Shown piece after piece: positions 48,562 to 58,013 of a stretch of DNA of 64,000 nt (within the stretch, counting starts at the first letter, position 1; every line of letters begins with the position of its first letter). This stretch comes from Conoideocrella luteorostrata (lineage: Eukaryota; Ascomycota; Sordariomycetes; Hypocreales; Clavicipitaceae), in the NCBI GenBank assembly GCA_032433595.1, contig JASWJB010000024.1, forward strand, positions 62,001-126,000, written 5' to 3'. The notes under the pieces are model-generated. The model had not been told where the DNA came from, searched no databases, and saw nothing but the letters and a program-made list of their open reading frames with translations. Made by a program: the position numbers and the translations under genes.

Positions 48562-49878
48562 CTGGGCTGGAGAGCAATAGCTTACGGGGAGCATAATGGC
48601 AAAATATCCATTGCTGTAGACCGCATATGCTTACATAACTTTGCGATCATCGCTTCTGACGGACACGAAGCCGAATCAGGATCTGAACTTGTTGACCCAC
48701 CGATTAGATCAGAAACGACCATGCAACCGGCTGAGACTGGGCCTACTGCCGATGCCAACGCATCTACGAATGTGTTTGCCAAACCATGCCACAACAACTA
48801 GTATAAGTACGTGCGAGATAACAGAAATATTTGTCGAAAGTTGGATTGATAAGCTTTATTGGAGATTCCAAATTTGTACGGCGAGACTACCAGCCATTTA
48901 TGTCATGGGTGGGATGGGATATTCAAGACGATAGCAACTTTGGTCAGGAAAGAAAGCAAGCGTCCGCAGAAACGTGGAGTCTGCCGCTTCCGCCTAGGCA
49001 ATCTAATCTAACCAAGTCACTAACTAAACTAAAAGGGACTATTTAGTGTTCTTAGATGCGCTAATTAGATTCTTAGGAGTACTGGATGAAGTCTATTCGG
49101 TTGGCGAGGGTGACTGGATTGCTCATATGGTACGGCACCGCCTACGATAGGGGGTCCGGGATCCGTCGGGGGCTTCTCTGCGATATCTCGATGCACTTCT
49201 TTCGAACTAAGGGATCGAGCCATACTTGCAGGTCCTCACCGGCAGACAAAATAAGTAGGGCGTAACTATCGAACCGAACTTGGGGATGTCTCCAAACTCT
49301 TCAAGGTCAGCCAGGGGGGTGTGAATAAAATTCAAGCAGTTTGAGAATGTGGGACTGGCATGTAATGAGGGTGAACCCAGCGGACCCATCGGAGATATTT
49401 GGGCTGTTTACGGAGTACTCCGTAGTAGTAAAGCCCATACCCCGCCACGCTATTTACCTCATCCTGAATTGGGTGGTCGTAGAGAGTAGCCACGTGGAAG
49501 ACATTTATCAAGGTTTGTCTTTTATGGGATGGGATATTGGAGCTGTCAGCTTCTGGCTAGGGTAGTCAAGGTGATGGCGCAGTTATAGGGGCAGCAAGAT
49601 CACGCTAGCTACAGGCGTGCGCCCGCTGCCGGTGGATAGCCCAGATGTTGTGCTAGCACACCTCCCGCTGACATTGGACTTTGGCTAGCGCATTCCAGAC
49701 AGCGATATTATAGAAGCCGCCAGATAGCGTGGGGGGGTCGAACTTCCAGCACTTCAACGACATCTTTGTCATTTAGTTTTTAGGATGTTGTTCGCATTAG
49801 CTATCACTGAATATATGTCATTTGTTCTCATCTTCAAGACCTGCTACGCCGAATGCAGCACGTAAGATCTTGCTTAAT
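48562..49878. other. intergenic, possibly old repeat
   Basis: No gene recognised. Two short pieces are alike (catttatgtcatgggtgggatgggatattc at 48895 and cttttatgggatgggatattgg at 49519), which may be remains of a duplicated element. A perfect dispersed palindrome lies at 49409-49424. Confidence 0.4.
49409..49424. repeat. perfect 16-bp palindrome TACGGAGTACTCCGTA
   Basis: This is the full, perfect form of the dispersed motif, followed by a gtagtag run. It lies in gene-free DNA. Confidence 0.85.
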
Positions 49879-50643
49879 CTATGCCCTCTCGTTATCAAGG
49901 ATATCTATCAACAATTTTGTGTCATCAACCTCCCCATCCAATGCAACAGAGGGGCCTGGCCTACGGAAAAATTCGCGCTCGAATTCCGGCGGATAGAAGC
50001 CTGCGTATTCCCAGTCGATGATAGCCGCAATCTTGAGAGTGCTGGGGTTAACAATAACATTATTTGCAGAAAGATCGTTGTGACAGAAGACAAGATTCTG
50101 CGTTTCCCGCGGCTTTACTTTCCATGGCCTACCACTGGAGTTCCTCATAATGCGGTATGGGGGCAGAACCTATTGATCTGTCAATTATTTAGCCAATATA
50201 ACTATAAAAACCAGATCATATCTCACCAAACCGCTAGGACCGCCCCAAACATTAGAATTCAGCTTGCTGAGGGTTTCCATATGAGTGCGGAGTTCTTGGG
50301 CAATTATTCCCTGCTTTTCTTCATCAAGCTCGTCCATGCCAACCCCTTCCACATACTCGGTAATGACGTATGCAGCGCCATCGTCTTCAAAACAGGCATG
50401 GAGCTTGGGCAAAGGAATGTTCGTATTTTCTGCTAGGAATTGGAGGCATGAGCCTTCATTCAACACACGTTCGAGGCTAAATAAGGGTATTGGCATATAG
50501 CCATTGTGCTTCTGCCATTCACAGGGTCGCAAACTTCGCTTGATCCAAGTCTGTCCGACTCTATAGTATTTCCTTTCGTGGGTGATGGCTATACAAGACT
50601 CTTCGCGCCTTGCGTTCAGTTCTGCGTTGGTAGGAGGCGGCAT
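49879..50643 (-). CDS. APH-family phosphotransferase (kinase-like), two exons
   Basis: Exons are 50643-50227 and 50169-49879 (57-bp intron, GTGAGA donor, AATAG acceptor), giving 235 aa. The N-lobe has YYRVGQTWIKRSL and LQFLAENTNIPLPK. A hinge-like YVITEYVEG follows. The catalytic loop is FCHNDLSANNVIVN (HxDxxxxN) and the metal-binding block is IIDWEYAGFYPPEFE, both typical of aminoglycoside/choline-kinase-like enzymes. The family is expanded in filamentous fungi and phosphorylates small molecules; the substrate is unknown here. The protein is a little shorter than usual (about 260-300 aa) but no catalytic residue is missing. It starts 628 bp from the divergent gene at 51271. Confidence 0.85.
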
Positions 50644-51270
50644 CTTCGACGACGATCAAGTTGTGTTTGAGTTGGAGAAAATTTAAATAGCGATGGTGGC
50701 AATATTCTGTAATGCAATGAGAGGGTGTGCCCACTAGTTACGCCAATAAATCAAATAGATTCACCAGTACAAGCAGCTGCTCGTACTGCACCTTACACTT
50801 GCTTACAAGGCCTATGACTCAGAGAACCACTCTGGGCCACAGCGCCTTACAATTATCCCCCCTTCTATCAGGCGCCACTCCTCCCAGTGAAACGACCTAC
50901 GCACGTCCAGGCTACGCATAGGCCGCACAGGGCACGCGCCTTCAAGAGCGGTGGGGCACGCCGAAATGCAATTTTTCTTTTTTTTTTTTTGGCCTTGGTT
51001 TGGGCTCCCTCAACCTACAGCTTTTCGGGCAGAATAATCCGAGCAGTAGCAACGTCTGGCTTGCTTTGCACTTACAACACCAAGAAAACTTCATTCAGTG
51101 GAGAGAACAAAAACTGGAAGCCAATATTCTCATAAAACACAACAAAGCAGCCTCCATGCTGCTTCTTGCCACCGAAAATGGACACTCATCTTCCTCCTCC
51201 ACTAATCGCGCCGCTTTTGAACCGTAATTCACACTCGTCCCAAACCATATTCGTGTCTGTCTCCCTCCAC
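50644..51270. promoter_or_regulatory. divergent promoter region
   Basis: It separates the APH-type gene and the two-lobed protein gene. It contains a 15-base T run at 50976-50990. No gene seen. Confidence 0.4.
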
Positions 51271-51969
51271 ATGTCGGACCGCATTCGCTTCGTACGATTC
51301 CCGCCAGAAGACCTTGAAGCCATCACAGCAGTCATATCCCGTCACTGGTCTCGCGGAATCCAATCCTCCCGCTCTTACGGTTGCTCCTACGAACTCAAGT
51401 TGCGCGGGTCTCCTTGGTTTGGCAGCGGCACAGGACCTGATGCCGTTCCCGCCCTCATTCTTATGCGCGAGCTTCTAGCTGCTCTATACGCACAGAGCTG
51501 GATCATAACTACTTCCACAGACGTATCTCGCAAACGAGATGATAAGGACACTTTGATCTTTCGAAGGCGGCCTTTGCCGCCGCCACGTGTCCAGTGGCTA
51601 GTCATATCGTTCAAGGCAGAGGACAAGCTGAGGTGTCTAGGGGCCGAGCCGGATCTGTTGGCCGCGATTTCGAGCATGCTTCGATCGTTGAGATTATTAC
51701 AGTCAGAAAAAAAGAAGGCTATGGAAGCCCATCATTATGAGTTCAAGATTCATGGGTATCCGTGGGCGGCGATGGGGGAGGAGACAATGCAGACGAGGCT
51801 GCTAATCATTAAGCTCATGGAGGTTCTGGAGGTACATGGCTGGAGAGTGTATGCTAGCATTGATCAAAACAGCGGGCCATTGGGAAATGCAAATTATAGT
51901 GCAGTGGATAGCTGGTATTGTTTTAAATCTGTAGATTGGACGCCCGGGGATGCGATTTTTGATCATTGA
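51271..51969 (+). CDS. conserved fungal protein with two similar lobes
   Basis: I start at the ATG at 51271 (MSDRIRFVRFP), because the upstream 35 codons look like leader. The protein has 232 aa. Two halves share a pattern: YELKLRGSPWFGSG followed by LMRELLAALYAQSWIITTSTDVS (residues about 37-85), and YEFKIHGYPWAAMG followed by IKLMEVLEVHGWRVYASIDQN (about 156-200). This suggests an internal duplication. I have seen similar proteins in filamentous fungi annotated only as hypothetical. There is no signal peptide, membrane segment or catalytic motif. I do not assign a function. Confidence 0.75.
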   Translation: MSDRIRFVRFPPEDLEAITAVISRHWSRGIQSSRSYGCSYELKLRGSPWFGSGTGPDAVPALILMRELLAALYAQSWIITTSTDVSRKRDDKDTLIFRRRPLPPPRVQWLVISFKAEDKLRCLGAEPDLLAAISSMLRSLRLLQSEKKKAMEAHHYEFKIHGYPWAAMGEETMQTRLLIIKLMEVLEVHGWRVYASIDQNSGPLGNANYSAVDSWYCFKSVDWTPGDAIFDH

Positions 51970-52221
51970 CGGACTAGCAGCTTTTGAGTGCCAAATGTCA
52001 ATGTATGCGGTATCGCGGCATTTTGCCACGGGTTACTGTTAATGTACTGTGGCTGGTGTTTGATATCAAGTAGCAACATGTATCAGCGTCTGGCTACTAC
52101 TGATAGAGCATGCTAACATTTTTTGGACTTTGTCAAATGTTGGACTGCTGATTGTTCCGCATGTGGATTTTGAGTTTTAAGTTTCTGGAACTACTCCGTA
52201 GATGGCGATTAACTAACTAAC

Positions 52222-52244
52222 TACGGAGTACTCCGTACTCCGTA
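52222..52244. repeat. longest copy of the TACGGAGTACTCCGTA motif
   Basis: The site is the full palindrome plus one extra CTCCGTA unit, directly preceded by taactaactaac. A separate half-site lies 30 bp to the left (52192-52200), and another copy lies at 53071. Confidence 0.85.
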
Positions 52245-52342
52245 AAGGAGTTAGCCATAAATAAGGTTGCGACTCCTCCGTGGTCCAATCCGAAACAAGG
52301 CGCGGCCCAGGGATCCACAGGGTTAGACTCATGTACAGCTGT

Positions 52343-52585
52343 TTAACTGATGTTGGCAAGTTCTCCAATTCGAGTTCCAGTTATGTCTGTAGGAGTTTGT
52401 TCGTTGTATAGATTAATAATTCTGTCTTTATTATTGACTTCTGGTGCTGTTGGCTCGATATAGACATCATAGTTCCCTGTGTAGGCATATTGCTAGAAGC
52501 ACAGGAATGTATCCTTGTCGACGGACTCCCACGTCACCTCACCATAGTGGCCTCTTTCATTGGCCCATTTACCAACCTTTCGAGG
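52343..52585 (-). pseudogene. possible BTB/POZ-domain fragment
   Basis: The minus strand reads VGKWANERGHYGEVTWESVD, then a few residues, a TAG, and QYAYTGNYDVYIEP, ending at TAA 52343-52345. The order and the aYTGnYd motif resemble the second half of fungal BTB/POZ domains, where a Trp or other residue precedes the QYAYTG block. The in-frame TAG and the absence of the first half of the domain upstream suggest a relic. The match is short, so the call is tentative. Confidence 0.35.
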
Positions 52586-54133
52586 AATGGTGACTAGGTG
52601 GTAACGATTGGTGAATAAATTGTATATGTACGACCGTGCATGCCAACAATAAAAATAAAGGGTTTAGAGGCAGCGACTCTATCTTAGCATTAGCTGGAAG
52701 GTATAGAAATTTTATTCCTTGCTAAAGATAGCTGCATTCATCTCTCCAGCGGCTAACTAGAGATTTTACATCTTGCATAGGATTTCTACGCTGCATTCAT
52801 CTCTGGACAGTTCTCGGGTTAATACTTATGGCTGGATTACACAGATGCAGCGGAATAATGTTAAACTCAAGCGGGATTTATGTATGGTTCTTGGAAGAAG
52901 ATTTTCATCCTCCCTCCCATAATCCTTCACAACCCCTCTTAACGTGAGAGTTAACCCTGCTCAACTAGCACTCCCGCTAGCCTAATACCTTGGGCACTAG
53001 CGCGTAAATACGGCCCGTTCTTGGGCGGGAGAGCGGAAGGTGGCATCAATGTCTGGCTGCCACGGCAGACTACTCCGTACGCTATAGACCAATACCCCAG
53101 AAACTCATCTGCATAACCCGCTAAGGGCTGTCAGAGTAGATTGTGAGCGCCTTTGTGCCATGCTAGAGAGTGTTTTGCTTACTTTGCAATAGGTCAATTC
53201 GTAGGATAAGTCCCTTAGTCACTAACCTAGCACGTCCTATGCCCAAGCAGGGGACCTGAGCCGCCCAAGGCCGCTAGACACTTACCGCTCAGTGCTGCCG
53301 ATGCGGGGAAAATTCTATCTATAGTGCGGTGCCTGCGTTTAAGCGGCTCAACCCATGCTTTCCAATAGGTGGGATTTGCAAATAGCACATAGCCCTTTGA
53401 AGAAGTTATTAAGAACACTGCATGATTAAAGCCTTCCTAAAGATAACTTTATACTATTAAATCAAGTAAATCTATTTAAATTAGTATCTCTAAAAGCACT
53501 CTTTAGAGTCGTATCCTTTACAGAGTAATAACAGAATAGCTATTAGCAAGCTTACACCAGCGCCTATGTTGTGGGCGAAAATGATCTTCTACTGTGGTGG
53601 ATGCCGTCTCACGTGAGGCTTGGACTTGACCAATTTGGTCAAGTTCAAATGGATCGTCTATAAGAAGGGGTCCTTGCCCGTTTGCTAGGCAGACATCATG
53701 CACATGCATCGTCGGTAAAAATTGAATTGCGTGCTTCTTCAGAATTGAATCGTGTCCTCAACGGGAACGCTGTCCTCGTATTATTATGCCTATTCTTATA
53801 TTTAACGAGCAACGGCGCTCTTATTCCTACCATTTGATTGACAGACCATTTGATCTTGGCGTGTACAAGAGGTCTACGAGTTGATTTGGGCTCAATTGAA
53901 GTCCTTTACAGAATTGAAGTTACTGTCTCTGGTTGTGTGTCAGACACCAGTGTCCATGTGTGGTGGGTGTTTGCTTTCGGTCAACAAAGCAAAAATAAAA
54001 TAAAAAACATATTATATAATAATTTATAAAAACTCATAAATTTATATTATATTATTAACATATACCTAGTATTTTGTCAGGAAGAAAAGAACCCACCAAA
54101 CACCCAGTGGACCTAGTGGTACTAATTGGTATC

Positions 54134-54335
54134 AATCGGTCAAATGGTTTGTGTATTCAAATCGTCAATATCGCGTGGTGCGGCTCAATCGCACAAACAT
54201 GAGGCCGGGATCGTAGGTCAGAGCCGTAGGTTAAGGTCACAAGTCAGAATTGTAAGGCGTCGGCTTGCTTCTCTATTGAACTCGTATTCTGGCTCAATTG
54301 CATGTGATCAAATGGTTCATGTATCTAAATGGTAA
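54134..54335. repeat. imperfect direct repeat, TCAAATGGTTyrTGTAT core
   Basis: Two similar pieces, tcaatcggtcaaatggtttgtgtattcaaat (54134) and tgatcaaatggttcatgtatctaaatgg (about 54304), lie about 170 bp apart. A partly inverted match (gacagaccatttgatct) lies at 53841. The arrangement may be the remains of a small mobile element. Confidence 0.4.
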
Positions 54336-55060
54336 GTATCATGTAATAATAGGCATTCAAAGATAAAGTCAAAATCTCAAAGTATCAATTTGCTTCACGA
54401 AGAAGGCATACTTTCTTTTTATTCTGAAGGGAGCTACGTTAACTGTAAATACACTGTTCAATGCTAACTAAAATCACCCTTGCCAGAGAAAATTTCCACT
54501 CCACGCAGCTACCCTAAGGGGTGCTCAAAGTCCCGCACAAAGTATATACCTAGCTTATGCTATTTTGCTATTACCTTGCCTTACTCTAAACTATCGCATT
54601 AATAGGTTAGACCTGAGATTTACTATGTCCCCTAGGCAGGGGAACGTTATAATAGCAGGTAGCCGCGCCGCGCACTGGTCTGGGAGTAACTAACTACCTA
54701 CCTAGCGTTACAACACAAAGTTAGCACCAGCGCGGCAGAGAATGTTCCTCCTGCCCTCGAACGTTCACTTTGCTCCACCGACCTCGAGGTTGTGTTGAGG
54801 AATGGAATGGACTGAGCACCTTATTTCTGATTTTGCTATACAAAATGTTGGGTGGAGGTACTTGTGATGGACAAAATCAGGCATGGCTATCCATTCAAGG
54901 CAGTCGTCATTCCCATTACCCAATTGTAAAGAAAATTTGCTCCGAGCCATAGCTCCCGATACGTAACGGCAACGATGAACGAAACTAGGTGTGCTTCACC
55001 CGATGGCGCTTTAGCTAATGAGAACGCCATGGGCGGTCATCTAGCTCCCTCAAGAGGCAA

Positions 55061-55090
55061 AGCCCGCTGGAGCCTGCTGGAGCCCGCTGG
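55061..55090. repeat. 10-bp tandem repeat, three copies
   Basis: Three adjacent copies of agccYgctgg, followed by agctc. It is a local slippage product in the gene-free stretch upstream of the SHMT gene. Confidence 0.75.
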
Positions 55091-55610
55091 AGCTCTAATG
55101 TAAAATGGTTGGACGGTGACTGCATCTTCTGGGCTTCAAGCCCCAAGGTCTGCCACTTGTTCGTCCCCAGGCCTGGTCCGGGCCTGTCGCATGCGGGGAC
55201 GGGCGGGTACCGACGGTCGGAGCCTATCGGGCCATGGGCCGGTGACACAGCGAAACTGCTCGGCAAAGCCGCGACGTGAGCGTCCTTTGAGGAAACCAGC
55301 ACGAGTCTCTCATGCTATCATCGTCGAGCCAAATCAAAGATAAGCTCCCGGTCCCGGCTCGCTGCCCTGATATTCCTTCGCCGCCGTCAATTCCTCCTGC
55401 ACGCAGTCTCACACCCTCTCTGCACCATCTCGCAAGGCATTGAAACCTCCAGGCGCGTTGTCCGAGGCATTGGTATCGGCGTTGTAGAGACATCCCAGCT
55501 TTCGCTCCCCGCAGTCGGCCGCATCGACAACCCATCACTCCCTCGAGTTTTCCCTCACTTCCACCAACCTCGGCCACAGCACAGCGGCACAGTCTGTCGT
55601 CCGCCCAGAC

Positions 55611-57504
55611 ATGTCTCTACCCGGTCTTCGAGGCACTTCGCGAGCCTTTCGGGGCTTCGCGCGGCCTGTTGTGGCCTCTCGACGGGCCAAGTCTTCCATA
55701 GCCATGGATAGCCAACAACAGGTTGGTAACCGACCAATATACCAAGCTTGCTTGTATTGTGTCATTTGGTAGCCACATGCTGATCTCCTGTGGCTGTAGC
55801 TTCTTTCTGCTCATTTGCAGCAGGCCGATCCTACCGTCTTCGACATTGTTGAAAATGTACGTCGAGCTAGCCTCTCTTCGCAATTGACTTTTTTTATAAC
55901 GTTGTCCGGCTTGTGGTGGATTTGCGCTGTCCACTTCCGATAGCTTCGCGAAGCTAGAGCTGACTTACTGACCTTTTCGTACAGGAGAAGAAACGCCAGA
56001 AGCACTTTATCAATCTAATCCCTTCTGAGAATTTCACCTCTCAGGCCGTTCTCGATGCTCTAGGCAGTCCCATGCAGAGTAGGCTGAAATTATACTGGAG
56101 TTCGGGCTTAGTACCATCTTTTGCTAATATGGGTATCCTTAGATAAATACTCTGAGGGCTACCCGGGCGCTCGATACTATGGTGGTAACGAGTTCATCGA
56201 CCAGTCAGAGCGCCTTTGCCAGCAGCGCGCCCTTGAAGCCTTTAACCTGGATACTCAAAACTGGGGTGTTAATGTACAAGGTAAGATTGATTAACTTCGT
56301 CCTATGCACCAGGTAGTACTCAACTACAAATAAACTAACTGTTCACCAATATCTAGCTCTATCCGGTGCCCCCGCCAACTTGTACGTTTACTCGGCGCTC
56401 ATGAATGTACATGACCGCTTGATGGGTCTTGACCTGCCTCATGGCGGCCATCTGTCACACGGCTACCAGACTCCTACCAAGAAGATCTCTTTCATCTCCA
56501 AGTACTTTGAGACTGTTCCTTACCGCCTAGACGAATCTACCGGTTTAATTGACTATGATAAACTCGAGGAGCTTGCTACCATCTATCGCCCAAAGATCAT
56601 TGTTGCGGGTACAAGTGCCTACAGCCGCCTCATTGACTACAAGCGCATGCGCGAGATTTGCGACAAGGTCAATGCCTATATGCTGGCCGATATGGCTCAC
56701 ATTTCCGGTCTTGTTGCCGCCAAGGTCCTTCCCAGCCCTTTCCCCTACGCCGACATCGTCACCACCACCAGCCACAAGAGCTTGCGAGGCCCACGAGGTG
56801 CCTTGATCTTCTTCCGCAAGGGAGTCCGTCGTCAGAACCCAAAGACCAAGGTCGATGAGATGTACAACCTTGAGGGTCCCATCAACACCTCCGTTTTCCC
56901 CGGCCACCAGGGCGGACCTCATAACCACACCATCACCGCCCTGGCTGTGGCCTTGAAGCAGACCCAGACTCCCGACTTTCATGCCTACCAGTCTCAAGTT
57001 CTCGCCAATGCCAAGGCCTTCGCCAAACGACTCGGCGAAGAGAAGGGCAAAGGCGGCTTAGGTTACAGCCTCGTCAGTGGTGGTACCGACAACCACCTTG
57101 TCCTGGCGGATCTGAAACCCCACGGCGTTGACGGCGGCCGTGTTGAGCGTATTCTTGAACTCGTTGGCGTCGCTGCCAACAAGAATACAGTCCCCGGCGA
57201 CCGCTCTGCCCTCGTCCCCGGCGGTCTCCGCATGGGCACCCCTGCCATGACCACTCGTGGCTTCGGCGAGAACGACTTCGTCCGTGTCGCCGACATCGTC
57301 GACCGTGCTGTCACTATCGCCGCTCGTATCGACAAGACTGTCAAAGCCGCCGCCAAGGAACGCGGCGAAAAGAGCCCAGGCAAACTCAAGCTCTTCCTCG
57401 ATCATGTCGGCAATGGCAACTCTGAGCCTGAGATTGTCCAGCTGCGAAGCGAAGTCGAGGATTGGGCTGGCACATTCCCTCTCCCATGGGAGTCGACCCA
57501 GTAA
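55611..57504 (+). CDS. serine hydroxymethyltransferase, probably mitochondrial, five exons
   Basis: Exons are 55611-55721, 55821-55856, 55985-56078, 56143-56280 and 56357-57504. The phases close to 508 aa. The first 32 residues are rich in Arg, Ser and Ala without acidic residues ([19 protein letters not shown]), a likely mitochondrial presequence. The enzyme core shows [41 protein letters not shown] and the PLP-lysine site [14 protein letters not shown] with Lys at about 267. The last has Ser where most family members have Thr before His-Lys. SHMT converts serine and tetrahydrofolate to glycine and methylene-tetrahydrofolate. An internal Met 33 (MDSQQQ) could start a cytosolic form. All splice sites are GT-AG; the first donor is the weaker GTTGGT. 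Confidence 0.95.
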
Positions 57505-58013
57505 AAGACACCCCAAAGTTGTTTTTAGGCATGTAAATAGAAGTATTTCTGCCTCACTTATTTATTAAGTTTGGCTGCTCTTGCTTGATGCTTTTTTACA
57601 TTGGGAAAAGAAAATTCTATGTCCTTGCTGGTATGTATGTTTTTGGAACGGCGCACAAATGTAACTTAACTTACTATGAGTCAGACAGGCTGGGGGTATT
57701 TTTTTCTGTTACTGTTTTTTTTTTTTTTTAAATATCCAAACCATAGCTAGCTAGTCTGTTAATACGAGGATCAACTCCCTCAAGCAATCTACCGAGTGTG
57801 TGTGGTGGTCACAATCCGGTGATTCGAATCCTATGCTTCGATTCCACGTACGTATCATGTATTAATGAGCTAGAACTAGCATGAAGAAAAATAGATTTGA
57901 TCAAAAGAAAATCGTCAGTGGTATATAAAAAATAAAAAATAAACCCGCTAGGAAAACCAAGAAGCAGAAAACAATGAAGCTATTAACCAAACTGATTTCT
58001 CTCACAAAGCCAC
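57505..58013. other. convergent intergenic region
   Basis: It holds the 3' ends of SHMT and of the convergent fusion gene. A T-rich run lies at 57713-57729. A tRNA-like arm (ggtgattcgaatcc at 57818) was examined and rejected. Confidence 0.5.

Larger units (their letters stand above)
51970..55610. other. AT-rich gene-poor region with repeat fragments
   Basis: Apart from a possible BTB fragment and repeats listed separately, I see no gene. Base composition drops to strongly AT-rich between 53990 and 54070. Frames of about 60 codons occur but have no family features. Confidence 0.45.

Noticed and set aside
49822..50436. 204-codon plus-strand frame
   Set aside because: It is antisense to the APH-type gene, which has the catalytic motifs on the minus strand.
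57790..57850. tRNA-like T-arm (ggtgattcgaatcc)
   Set aside because: No matching acceptor stem, D-arm or anticodon arm could be folded around it.
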